DNA of 64,000 nucleotides from Acanthaster planci (taxonomy: Eukaryota; Echinodermata; Asteroidea; Valvatida; Acanthasteridae), in NCBI RefSeq assembly GCF_001949145.1, contig NW_019091574.1, positions 9,420-73,419 of the forward strand, in the 5' to 3' direction. The notes under the pieces are model-generated. The model searched no databases. It was not told the DNA's origin and saw nothing but the letters and a program-made list of their open reading frames with translations. Positions 33,801 to 44,159 of this stretch are shown here, one piece after another. A program made the position numbers and the translations under genes. The number at the start of each line of letters is the position of its first letter. The first letter of the stretch is position 1.

Positions 33801-36800
33801 TGTCGTCAACTAATAGGAAAAGTGCAAGCAAAGGACATAAAACGGTTTTCATACAGAGTGAGGCGTATGTCGCGTCAAGATGTTCTCTGGAAAGAGTAAA
33901 ACTTCCTTAGCGTTTTCTCAATGCGCGGAAGATTGAAATTAGGGACAAGAGGTTTTGGAGTGAAAAATCACTCTGAATAAAGACCGAAAAAGGCTGAAAA
34001 TAGCGCCTTGCAGTGGAAGTTCGAGTGAAATTTCACTCTTCTGGAGTGAAGAAATTTCACTCCAATCCATCTGGTCCTTATTTTCAATCGGAGGGATTGA
34101 ATTTTCACTCGAATAGAGTGAATTTTCACTCTTTGGAATTAAGAGAGAGGGTTGTCAGTACAGGCCAATGAAATGTATGGAATGGAATCTTTAAAATGAG
34201 GCGGCAAAAAAAATCGACGGGGTCACAAGTAGCAAAAACCTTTTACATTGGGAAATAATAAAAAGACAAATATAGTCGGAGAAGGACTCGTTGAGAATGA
34301 AGGTCAACCAAAAATTATCAAAGGAATGAACATAAGTGAAAATGACCGCTTAATCGCATAATTTTGGAAGTGCGGGTCATACAGTCAAATGGTTCATTTC
34401 TGGGCCTATTTTACTTAGAGTTACTTTGACTTATTCCCTCAGGCTTACTTATGCTTGGAAAATAATTCCCAGTGTCCCTATATATCTGACAACTAAGGAT
34501 AGCGCAAGTACTCAGCCATTTTTTTCCAGCCAATTCATTTTGAAGCATTCAATTAAATTATTGTTATTGGAAAAATAGTGTTGAATTTGGAAGCCACACA
34601 GTTTTACTGAAGCTTAATTGCAGGGGAAACACTGTTAAGTGTGACATACTTCACTGATAGGTACATACAAATTCATGTATTACTTATCACCTTTCATCTA
34701 TTTCACCTTATACTTGAAATACAAACCACATTGCCGAAGTGAAAATACGAGAGCAGTATTTTCAACTTAAACTTGTTCAAAAACTTGTTCAACTTAAACT
34801 TGTTCACAAATACATAAGGATTGACTGGCTAATATCTTGTGTTATTTAATATCCGTTTCCCAACCACGAGGCTGTTTGAACCCGGAGGCATACGCCAGTG
34901 GCATGCGTACTAAGATGATCCTACCCTGGTTTATACAAGAGAAGGGAAACAGAAAGTTCTTCAGTGATGGATGTTGTTGTAGTTCAATGTTGACGACGTT
35001 TAGGGTTTATTGTTTCTTGTTTATTGATCAAATGGAACTTTTTTTTTTCGGGAGGCAGGTAGGAATTCTGATCCCGGTCCCTTCTTAATTTTAGCTGACT
35101 CGTCTCCCTTGATGAGGAAATCCTGCCCCAAAAGAAAATTCCAGTGCGTCTGAAGAATGCAAATTATCCAGAAATAAAGGGGCGACTTCGCCTTTCACGC
35201 TTACAGATTGTGGCTACTGACATATAGGAAGCAATCTGCGATTTACGGCGTGGTCACTGTCATACATCACGCCGGTACGCAGATGCCATTGGACTCGTTG
35301 CTAATTGGGATTTGCTTTATGGTGGCCAATTATGTTTTGTCCGTTTGGGTTTTGATGTGTCGTGCGGCATACAATTGTACGGAAGCGTATAAGGGCCACT
35401 TGCAAAAAATTTTTCGAGATACATCTCGCCGCAGCGAGTTGGCTTAAACTAGTTCAACTCGCTGCATATTAAGACTCTGTCTGGATACCAACCCAATGAT
35501 TCCGACTTCTTTTCTTATGAAGGGTCCTGTATCACCCAATGTCCACGTGACCAACACTCCCCCAGATTTCCGGGAATAGTCGAACTATTTCGATCTTATC
35601 CTGTCCATGTTAAATTCAGTTTAACGTCAACACTTTTTCTTTAATAATCCTCAAAATTGAAAAATTGTTACAAAGATTAAAATGAATAAAATTGGTAGCC
35701 ATATGAATAAAGGGAGAAGAAAAAGACCATTCGGATTGTATTGGTATATGCGGGTATTTCCGGCCGCGCCTGTACCAAGAACTTTGTGAGCTGTCCGAGT
35801 TATATCGGTCGGAGTACTCCCCAGTTACGAAGCAGAACTAGGGGCGAAAAGATTGGAACATGTTTTGATAGATGGAAAGCATTTTTTAATTGGACGTGTT
35901 TTCAAGCGAATGCCATTTTTAAAAAATCGTAATTTAGAAATTTGGAATTGATTTTTCAAAAGCATAACGAAATTTTAAGGATTTGATACATTTTTTTCTA
36001 GATTCGAATGAAATTTGGAAGAGTGGATGAATTTTCAATGACGCAGCGTATTTCTAGATTCCAAGGAATTTTAAAAGAGCGTAAATTTTTACAAAGCCAA
36101 AAAACAAAAAAATGAAACTGAATTTTTAAAGTCCCAACTTTTTTCAGATTGAAATAAAAACGTTTGTACAGAATAGACTGAACATATTTTGAAAATGGAA
36201 ACACTTTTTCAGCCTAAATGAGAAAACGTCCAAATTAACATAAATCAAAATTTATTAGCAACCATGAACAAACAAGAAACTTGTAAAAACTTCGTTAAAA
36301 CAATCTTGGAAAAATATGCTTCACTTTTAAAAATATACTTGAAGCACTATGAGACTATCGCAGAATACCGTCTAAGAGATCGAATATACGCGGCTTTGGA
36401 TGCGTTCTTAATTCCGAAAGTAACTCGCCGCGGCGAGATTGTAAGTCCCCGCTGCGAGATAGTAAGTCGCCGCGTCGAGATAGTATCTAAAAAAAAACTT
36501 TTTGCAGGTGGCCCTTATACGCTTCCGTACATTGGCAGACCCATCGACGCCAGGATTTTGTGTCATAGTGTTAAGAGAATGATGGTATTATGGCAAGTCG
36601 AAGGGGTGGAGAACAGGAGAGACGAATCCCATCACGAGTATATAGTATAAGACTTGAACCATTTGTAATCATCTGACCATAAAAACATATCAGAATTAAG
36701 GTAAAGTAAAAAGATACTTGTACCTTTAATCTTCCTCAACAAACGAACAGAACACTAGAGGTATATACAAAACTGTCAATTTTTGGTTTCTGGTTTGAGG

Positions 36801-37700
36801 ACCTGTTCCCCTTTATCTTCGTGGTTTACTAATGTTCTTATTTTCAAGATCTCTGACAGACTATGTCATCCAATATTAAATACTGTGTCTTTTGAGTCTG
36901 TTGGATATCAGATTTGCAAATTCCAAGGGCTAATCCACAACCAGTTTTGTTTTGGCAGGGAGCTAAATATTTTCGGGGTGCAAATTTTTTCTAATGTATT
37001 TGGTATCACCTTAAACGGCCTTTACGTGGGGCAAAGGTAAATTTGGAGATTTTTTTAGAATGGACAAATGCATCTCGTTGCGCACAACCACTAGCGTAAT
37101 GAACTTTGACTTACTTATACAAAGACGAAATTTTAGATTAAGGTTATCGGCATTGTGTTGAATTATGGAATTGTGACCAACTAAGTCATCAAACCTATCT
37201 GATTCGTCGTCTTCACAGTATGCTACATTCAATGTGGTGATATTACGTATTACTAGTAGTGTCACAATAATAATGAGTGGACTAACGCCACTAAGTTACT
37301 CCCTTGACAGTGTCAAGTTGTCAACTAATCCCATTGTTTTATTCTCAACATAATTTTGTAAACGCAGAGAGTAACGGGCCGATTTATTCTAGCCATGTAA
37401 AATTCCCTTTCAATGACTCAAGGTTGTAAAGTGAGCCATAACTACAGTGAAACTGACTTGGGCTTATATAGGCACGGCATTCTAAAAAATCCTAACATAT
37501 CGTCTAACTAATCTTTGCAATCGTGAAAAACACATGTTCAGACATCTGTATCATAGGCCTGCGGAAAAGTAACTTCATTAGCCCTTGGCAAAAGTGCATG
37601 GGTGTTAAAAGATTATCTCAATTACACCAGGTCAAATGATTGAAAATGCAGACTTACCAAAGTACAGAGTTGCCGTGAGGATGACTAACGCTAAACTCAT
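25188..37700 (-). CDS. Ly6/uPAR (LU) domain protein, complete three-exon gene
   Basis: Three minus-strand exons join in phase: 37658-37700 (43 nt), 30917-31068 (152 nt) and 25188-25415 (228 nt), total 423 nt, 140 residues plus stop. Introns of 6589 and 5501 bases use GT/AG ends. The protein has a signal peptide (MSLALVILTATLYFG), an LU-type cysteine-rich module beginning LKCYDC and containing ERDCAEKCSNSC and ETCIYCC, then a hydrophobic tail (SLKLLALILTM) as in GPI-anchored proteins. LU proteins are secreted or membrane-tethered three-finger-fold modulators of receptors and channels. The nearest known groups are short invertebrate Ly6 proteins (quiver/sleepless-like); the ligand cannot be inferred. 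An extra small exon in a long intron cannot be excluded, but phases fit without one. Confidence 0.87.
25697..25918. repeat. GGTCTCG-rich minisatellite, possibly a MITE
   Basis: GGTCTCG and its complement CGAGACC recur about twenty times, including GGTCTCGGTCTCGAGACCG. The left border reads ACCAGTGTTGTAG, which resembles hAT-type terminal sequences, so it may be a hAT-derived MITE with internal expansion. It lies in Ly6 intron 2, about 300 bases upstream of exon 3. Confidence 0.7.
26360..26500 (+). repeat. Tandem ~70-bp unit with GCTGTTTCGG hairpin
   Basis: AGCTGTTTCGGGCACCGGCC followed by A/T-rich spacer occurs at 26389 and, diverged, near 26461. A further copy at 28309 (AGCTGTGTCGGGCACCGGCC) ends CGAAACA, giving a short hairpin. 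The copies bracket the first TGACGTCA-rich repeat, so they may be its ends. Confidence 0.6.
26595..28350 (+). mobile_element. Non-autonomous repeat copy 1 with TGACGTCA and 147-bp tandem units
   Basis: Collinear with 59638-62795: both share GATGACGTCATCAAGTGATT, then ATTCATCTCGTGTG, GATGACGTCATCAGACCGGA, and a 3' tandem part. Here the tandem part (27670-28260) has four units of about 147 bases, starting at GACCTCACGTGATGG (27673), 27822, 27969 and 28113. Units contain TGACGTCA or a variant, TCACGTGA or TCATGTGA, and ATATCTCCAAAAG. No protein frame is supported. It sits in Ly6 intron 2. Confidence 0.8.
28860..29758 (+). repeat. Further partial copies of the TGACGTCA repeat family
   Basis: Three successive related segments (about 28885, 29300, 29712), each with TGATGACGTCAT or a variant followed by TTTATTTTATATTGATTTTT and CCCCCATA.GT.TTGTACACG. 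They look like duplicated fragments of the 5' part of the 26.6-kb repeat. No coding frame. Confidence 0.6.
29759..30605. mobile_element. Element with ~170-bp inverted arms, LTR-like sequence
   Basis: The left arm (29759-29937) and right arm (30450-30605) are inverted copies: AAAGACACCGTCACAATGAA at 29760 against its complement at 30577-30596, and GTGGTAACTACC at 29927 against the complement at 30453-30464. The arms differ by small insertions. Each arm read outward contains TTCTTAATAAA, a polyadenylation hexamer, so the arms resemble two LTRs in opposite orientation or a foldback element. The 500-base interior shows no recognised protein. Confidence 0.75.
30797..30846. repeat. (AG)n microsatellite, ~50 bp
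   Basis: An uninterrupted AG run followed by a TG-rich stretch (30847-30880), about 70 bases downstream (in transcription) of the Ly6 exon 2 donor. Confidence 0.97.
30917..31068 (-). CDS. Ly6-type gene exon 2 (N-terminal LU half)
   Basis: Acceptor ttctactacag at 31069-31079 and donor CTGCAAG|gtaggaag at 30917/30916. It starts with two bases completing a Gly codon from exon 1, then TGPPNTQATNLKCYDC, later NPECIYNVNHSFTPRECQ and ends EKFCK. Five cysteines and one NHS glycosylation sequon. FCKVER is formed across the exon 2/3 junction, typical of Ly6 proteins. A 22-base duplication right after the donor repeats the donor itself (second CAAG|gtagga at 30895/30894). Confidence 0.88.
32156..32317 (+). 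repeat. Recent 81-bp tandem duplication
   Basis: Units 32156-32236 and 32237-32317, starting CGTAATGGGTAGCTCTATG, differ at a few bases near the end (AACTTAG against AACACAG). Confidence 0.92.
32865..32955. repeat. CGCCGCGGCGAG-type MITE-like repeat, copy 1
   Basis: TTGTACGGAAAACGAG at left, then AAGTCGCTGCGGCGAGAT, an A-run, TTGCAAGGGGCCCTTATAC and TCTTCGGTA at right. The ends form weak inverted repeats (TACGGAA / TTCGGTA). Related to copies at 35365 and 36410. Confidence 0.6.
33950..34140. repeat. Cluster of GAGTGAAA / TTTCACTC motifs
   Basis: GAGTGAAA or its complement TTTCACTC appears about ten times in 190 bases, often as facing pairs such as GAGTGAAATTTCACTC and GAATTTTCACTCG. Probably a decayed foldback repeat. 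Confidence 0.55.
35365..35450. repeat. CGCCGCGGCGAG-type MITE-like repeat, copy 2 (inverted)
   Basis: TGTACGGAAGCGTATAAGGG followed by CCACTTGCAAAA, a T-run, ATCTCGCCGCAGCGAGTTGG. This is the reverse complement order of copies 1 and 3. Confidence 0.6.
36410..36535. repeat. CGCCGCGGCGAG-type MITE-like repeat, copy 3
   Basis: Three tandem ~26-base units AAGTCGCCGCGNCGAGATAG (36420, 36444, 36468) followed by an A-run, TTTTGCAGGTGGCCCTTATA and CGCTTCCGTACA. It shows unit expansion relative to copy 1. Confidence 0.65.
37658..37700 (-). CDS. Ly6-type gene exon 1 (signal peptide)
   Basis: ATG at 37700-37698 followed by SLALVILTATLYF and one base of a Gly codon, then donor G|gtaagtctgc at 37658/37657. 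A short n-region and hydrophobic core are typical of a signal peptide. Phase 1 matches exon 2. The upstream (higher-coordinate) region should hold the promoter; no TATA box or initiator can be fixed. Confidence 0.82.
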
Positions 37701-40700
37701 CGCGGGGTGCAGGATTTTTATTTGATCCTTTGGACAGAAGAATCTTTTCCCGATGCACACCTTCTCTCAGCTTTACTAGCGTTCAAAATTCGAAAGTCAA
37801 TCAGCAAAATGTGGTCAGTTTACTCCCACAATTAACAGTCACCAGGCCTACAACGGTGTCCCTCGGGCGTATGGCCAATAAATGGGATTTCTCGCCAGAA
37901 ATTGTTTGGCTAATAACAGACCAAATTCATCGGCAAAATATCTCGTCCCATTCTTCCCGACAAATGAACGAAATGGGCCGACTAAAGCTCAATCAAAAAA
38001 ATCAAACGTCGAAACCATACCCGTACCGTAAACCAACTGAACAAATAATTGTCACTTCGGTTCCAAATGCTCTCCGAGTCAGGGTCTTTGCACACAACGG
38101 TTGCTTGCGTGACGAAGAGGTTATTTGCGATGCGTGACAATGCCGCACTGGTCCCCAAATCGATCAAAAGCGGCTGTGGCGCGCGGTAATAAAGTCAACG
38201 AGTGTGGCTAGCCGGCCTTTGGCGCGCTGATTAAAAACACTGTATAGTGTAAATGTAATGTCACCGACGGGAGCATCAATATTGAGTACTGTCATTTACA
38301 TAATTTGCGTCATTATTCTTTCCTGCTTCAGAAAAGGTACTCTGAGAAAGTTATCGACAGACTAATTAAGAGGTACATCGATCGCAGCGAGTCCGACAGC
38401 GGTCAAATATGAGATGTCCGGAATTGGGCAAAGACATACATGCACGTATACCTGGATACGGGTGAATTTGCGTACGAGTTAACTTTTACTTGCGTGCACT
38501 TTTACGCACAATAACGTCACATTGCCCAACTAAAAGGTAGTCTGTTCTCATTCATACGGTTTCATTCTTCCTTGATACATACTCATTGGAGCGTTCATGA
38601 TATTCCTCACCATTCACAAGTAGAGAGATGTCAGGGAGAACGTGGGATAACTGGAAAATACTCTCTTATAATTACCATCTTATAATTTATGAGGTAATAA
38701 ACTTAATGCAATATTCTACTTCAATTATGAAAGCTTCTAATCTTTTATCTAACTCAATGGAATCTGGAACCCATCGACTGCAGGTACGTAAATTTTGCAA
38801 GGCTGTACAATCTCGTTTTCACGTAAGCACGGGCAGTAAAAACAAATGTGCATGAACATGGAGACCTAGGTACAATATCGCTGGACGTGAAAGGTCATTG
38901 AGAAAATTCGTTTTTTACCCATCTCCAGGTGACTTTTCCTGAATATTACTTGAGGAAGACAAAGGTAAAATTCCAACACGAGTGTTTCATGGGGTGGTTT
39001 CAGTTAGGAATTATTCTTCCAAAAATTATTCGAACGTAATAGGACGGCCCAATGTAAAATCCCTATAGGCCTAGGTGGACCACACAAGGGTTCCGGAAGC
39101 TTGCTGGCGACCTTTTTACTTTCAGGCTCTACCGGGCGTCACAATTTCCCGTTCGTGTTCGTGTTTTCGCCAAATATTCGGCCTTAAGTCGGGTCCACAC
39201 ATGGTTACCCCCCGTTCTGGGAAACAGTTCTAGAGGCATGTGGTGGTCAGGGTTACTGTCGCAAAATGAGGAGGAACAGTCAAAGAAAGCGTCATCAAAA
39301 ACCTACAGCGCAGAATAGTTTACACAAATTAGGAAAAAATAGTATTTTCATAAAGTTTTCTTAACTACGCGAAAATAAAGGAATGCCCGCACAACGAAGG
39401 TAATAGCAAAGTACAGTTTGGGGAATGCATACAGTGCATGCAAGATCCCACAAAAGCCTTGCATTTCAGTATTATAAACAGCAGATGTGTAATGCACGTA
39501 TCTTAAATTAATGACAGACAGACACACTTCTAATACAAGCGATAAGGGCCTACAAGTCCACAATAGAAAAAGACACAATCACGAAATGAGCTTGTAAATA
39601 TGCAGGATGAACATACCATCTATCACGAGGGCGGACAAAGGTTTTATATGACTGAACCCAGACACAACAGCGATACAAAAGACAAAATCTATATTTTGAT
39701 CCATCGTTTGGGGTTAAGTGCTCATCTACTGAGTTAAAAAGACACAACCAGAGTGTATCCAGTTTTCAACGTAAAGTTTGAGAAAAATATAAAAAACTTT
39801 ATTCGTGGTACCGACATCCTTGCTTTTATTTCGTGATGTTGCTTTCTTAGGGTTTTGGCGCTAATATTTGATAAACAATTTTTTGTTAACATTTGATAAA
39901 AAAAATCGCCAGGGGCAAGTTGCCCCCCCCCCAGATTAAGCCACTGGACACAACAGCTGTTGGTTAACTGGTAAAAACTCGTTGGGTTTTAATTGATGAC
40001 CTAAACTGCGACAGTTTATGTTTAGGTCTTGAAAAAGTCATACTATTTCACAATAAACTTGGTGACTCACAGAAATTTGAGATCATGTATTTGTAAGTTG
40101 GCATTCACTTGGCATTCAGCACTTTTTGTCATTTTCGGATCTGGTTTGGATGGAGTCACCAAGGCCATCGGATAGGATCGAACCAAGGCTGCTGAATTTG
40201 GATTTGTGTTTTCGCCTAGGGGTGTTGGATCGTATTGTCCTTTCATCTAATCTGACGCACATCTTTATGTATCTAGTACAAGCATACATTAGCCCATAAA
40301 CTTGGAACTAAACTTGGCCCGAAAAATGAATGCACACACTTGCGAGTGAGACATTCAGGATTTAAGGATTAAGAAATAACAAAAAGGACTTGAAATCTGT
40401 CTATAGAGGTTACAAAAACATCTGAATTCACAAGAACATTGGAAGTTGACATGTACATGCAAGGACCACAGCATGAGACGTGTGACCCCGATATAACAGA
40501 CAGGTTTGAGGTGTCAGAGTTAACTGCACAGACTTGAGGACATCGCAAGCAAAACTACAAGCAGATGCCAGGAGAGTCGACTTAAAATGTGCCGCTAGAC
40601 TTGTTTAAATTTCGTACAAATATTGCAGATAATGAAGTGATGGAGCAAGGGAAAATTACCAAATGTATAATTAGTAACAAATTAAGGGGCCTTACTTTGG

Positions 40701-41369
40701 ACAACGTTTTGAGCAACTTTTTATGCCTCTGCAATGTCCTTTTTGACATTCGGCTGCTCTATTGAATTGAAATAAAGAATCACCAAAGGAAAATATTCAG
40801 ACACTAAAACATAAACGTTTTGGTGCTGACAATCACAGAATGACACAACATATTTACTAAACGAGCACGGAAATTGTTGTTACCGTAATAATCCAGAAGG
40901 CACATTATGAGTTACGTTTGGGAAGAGAGCATTAAAAAATAATCAGTCCTCTGAGATCACCACAACTGCCAACACGTAGAATTACATTGGAAACGATTGG
41001 TCAAAATAAGATTAAATACAGTGGAATCACTCGAAGGCGTGGCGTGAAGCGAGGGGTAACACCAGCTCGGGAAAGATGGATTTTGTTAGTGAAAAAAATA
41101 TTTTGGTGGTATATAGCATGGTTTTAAACTTAAAAAATGGCACGTTTATTTGTGCCACAGACTTTTTCAGTGGCAACCAAATATTCATTCCTATTCAATC
41201 GAGAAATGTTCACCTAGCCGTTTCTTATACATTACCAATCTCACCTAGAAATAAAAGAGAATGGAAGAACTGTGGCACACTTCTCATAAAAAAAATGGAA
41301 CATTATATTTGCATAGGCCAAATTATAGTCACCAACATACTGAAACCTTTAAAGAAAAGAATACAATGA

Positions 41370-41370
<1 letters not shown>

Positions 41371-41403
<33 letters not shown>
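41371..41403. repeat. (AT)n microsatellite
   Basis: Uninterrupted AT dinucleotide run of about 32 bases. Confidence 0.97.
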
Positions 41404-41404
<1 letters not shown>

Positions 41405-42837
41405 TAAACCCTGTGATATCATAAAAGATGATGAACTGTTTTCACTTTAAATACTGTTTATAAAGCATAAAAAGAACACAGAGTTGTTGAAAAATACACT
41501 GCAGGCAAAACTCTTCAAACTATAGACGAAAATTATTTCTACGGATACGTAAAAGTAAGATATAAAATGAGGGGGCACTAAAAACTACGGTATTGTTTGT
41601 CGATTACTTTCCCGAATTCGACGGATTTACTCAAGTATAATGGTGGCTCATCAGTAGCATATTCTATTCTATTCAATCTAAATAACACATCAATTAACCC
41701 ATGCAGATTCCGAAAGTTAGAAACGCTCGTAACTGTTATAAGAAAATATCAGGTACTGCCTTGACTTTTACATTAATTAACGATTTCTGTAATTTTGTCA
41801 GAAGTCTGGAAATCTACTTGAAATTTTGATCCCCCGTGGCTCCACTATACCAAAACGTCTTGTAAATTGCAGGGGATGACACGATGTAGAACAGGTATCA
41901 TCAATTTAACTACATGATAGTCTGAATTCAGCATGGAATGTACATCAATGGAATGAAACAACTGGATTTTGTATAAAAAGCATTATTCATATGAGTGAAT
42001 ACATTTTTCATCTATAGACTGATACAAAATACAATTATTAAACAGAAAGGTAAAACCAGATTCAATCAAAACGACGAATCAGTAAATAAATAACATGAAC
42101 ATTTTCTTCAATATACATCCCATTCGAAAAAAAAAATCATTCCAAACCCAGACTTTCTACTCATCCTAGGCACAAAAATTCTTGAAACCAGATGTCAGAA
42201 CAGAGCATTGTTTTGACCAATCAAACTTTCAACCCTTAGGATTAGAAAGAAAATTTTGTCACTCTTACGTATCACACAAGACATATAGATCATTTCACCA
42301 CCAAGTTGCAACCACCACAGTGGCCAAACACAGTTACTCATATATCTTTAGTCATTGAAATCATATAGAAATTGCAAGTTATTGAAAGTGGATGACATGT
42401 TAAGCTCTATATTGGAATAAACTGAGTTAATGACAGTCCTTTGAGAAGTATTCTTACCATGTATCACACAAATATGGAACTCCACATTCAACAGTAAAAA
42501 TAAATGGCACTTAAAAATCAACACAAACCTCACACTTACGTTGGACAATATTTTTTCACAGTGTAGCATGATCAAGCTGTTTAATATTTATACCTACAAA
42601 TTCTCTCCGTCTTTTAGCCACAGACAGCAGAGCTCCAATAACTATGGTGTAGCATACAATGCACAATACAGCCACACAAGTACATTACATGTAACAATGA
42701 ACCCAACAAGGGTTCAGTATGCAGATACAAGAGACAAAGGCACGTATGGAACCAACCACAGACATATCCATTTTATCTGAACTCATACATCCTCATAGAA
42801 AGGTTCGGTCTTATCCTGTGGAGTATTCATGAACCTT

Positions 42838-42897
42838 TACAGCAAGGAACAATTAACAACAGCAAGGAACAATTAACAACAGCAGGGAACAATTAAC
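42838..42897. repeat. Short tandem repeat, ~20 bp x 3
   Basis: ACAGCAAGGAACAATTAACA repeated three times with one A/G change in the third unit. Confidence 0.93.
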
Positions 42898-43167
42898 TCC
42901 TCTATATGGGGTGTGACAACCATTAAAATAAGGCAATAATCATGACATGAGAACGCCTTAATGTCTGATGTCACCACATGAAAATTAGCATCTTAGTGCA
43001 TGGCTTGATACAGTATGCTCCAGAAACCACATCATCCAGTTGTAATAAAGGTGTTCTTGATGTGGGAGGAGTAGATACCTGATGACGGGTCAAAGGGCAT
43101 AACCATGAAGATCCAAAAGAAATGTACGTTTAGTAGCTGTTTGCAAAATCCTTTACAGACCTGCCAA

Positions 43168-43304
43168 CCTAGCCGTATACTTCTTCCTCAGGTCAGGCAT
43201 TACCACACAATCGATTAATAGGTATTCAAATGAGCCTTCAGTTCACTGAAACTTTTAATCTATTGTGTGGTAATGCCTGACCTCAGGAAAGAGTATGGCA
43301 TGTT
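43168..43304. repeat. Foldback hairpin, ~45-bp arms
   Basis: CAGGTCAGGCATTACCACAC on the left (about 43190) matches the complement GTGTGGTAATGCCTGACCTC on the right (about 43265); arms extend from GCCGTATACTT to GAGTATGGC. The loop is about 45 bases. MITE-like; it abuts the RT relic. Confidence 0.8.
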
Positions 43305-43321
43305 AGCAGATAGCAAATCTT

Positions 43322-44040
43322 GGATACACTAGACAAGCAACTTAGGAAAGAACGAGCGGGCTTATGAAAAAGAAGAGGATGTGTTGACCAAAGCTTCATT
43401 CTACATATGCAGCATCATTGAGCAATGTGCAGAATGGTAGTGACAGCTCACAGATCATGCTTTGAGCATACAGAATTTCAAAGGCGATTATCGCTGTCAT
43501 CAAGGACTTTTACGAGAACCCCACTTGTAGAGTAGGATATAGCGACATCTGCTTTGAAGGTAAGACAGGAGTAAGGCAGGGATGTGAAATGTCAGCACAA
43601 CTATTCAACATAGTCACAGACTGGGTAATATGACAAACAACTGAAGACCAACCAAGAGGCATCTGATAGACTCTCTAATCCACATTGGAAGATCTTGACT
43701 TCACCGATGATGACCTGACACTCATTCTCCCACATTCATCAACATATGCAGGAAAAAACATCTTGCCTCACTAGCTTTGCACAAACAGGCCTGAGGATTA
43801 GTTATCAGAAGACAAAGGTAATGCCATTAAATGTCTCAACACTTTTCCCAATCAAAATAAGTGATATAGACCAACCCATCACTGAGGAATCTACCCATCT
43901 AGGTAGCACTGCCATCATGACCAGGGAGCAGGCAGTGACATTTAGAGTCACTTAGCAAAGCCAGAAATGCCTCCAGAATGCTGAGCAATGTATGGAGGTC
44001 TGTGCAATACAGCACCAACATCAATCTCCAACTTTATCCT
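43322..44040 (+). pseudogene. Reverse transcriptase relic of an APE-type LINE
   Basis: Decayed RT in several frames: LRKERAGL and IIEQCAEW-like at the start, then FYENPTCRVGYSDICFEVKT and GVRQGCEMSAQLFNIVTDWV (43510-43630), LEDLDFTDDDLTLILPHSST (catalytic box written FTDDD), TGLRISYQKTKVMPLNVST and ITEESTHLGSTA. At least four stops or shifts. It is a different family from the 14-18 kb LINE. The right edge is cut by the ISL2EU terminal repeat at 44047. Confidence 0.8.
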
Positions 44041-44046
44041 ACGATA

Positions 44047-44107
44047 GACCCGTCTTAGTGACGTCACGTTGCTACTAGAAACAGCATGATCCACCATCTT
44101 GGATTAC
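44047..44107 (+). repeat. Left terminal inverted repeat of the ISL2EU-type element
   Basis: Starts GACCCGTC, contains GTGACGTCACG and ends CCACCATCTTGGATTAC. Matches the inverted right end at its outer 5 bases, the TGACGTCAC core and the inner 14 bases (CCATCTTGGATTAC), with an offset of about 11 bases between core positions. Confidence 0.8.
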
Positions 44108-44159
44108 TACCGTACTTGTTTACACGCAGGCTGCGCTTTAGCTTGCACGTTGGAATGCT

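Larger units (their letters stand above)
31069..37657. other. Intron 1 of the Ly6-type gene
   Basis: 6.6 kb with no convincing second gene. Contains an 81-bp tandem duplication, three copies of a CGCCGCGGCGAG-type repeat and a cluster of TTCACTC motifs, each listed separately. Confidence 0.6.
37701..43167. other. Upstream of the Ly6-type gene; no gene recognised
   Basis: Includes the presumed promoter region (37.7-38.3 kb). A stretch at about 39190-39360 shares words with 58160-58360 (GTCCACACA.TG, GAAACAGTT, AGAGGAAC), so a dispersed repeat is present in both. 41371-41403 is an (AT)n run. Nothing else could be supported. Confidence 0.45.

Noticed and set aside
37730-38137. 135-codon plus-strand frame upstream of the Ly6 start
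   Set aside because: Antisense to the likely promoter and 5' UTR, no domain recognised.
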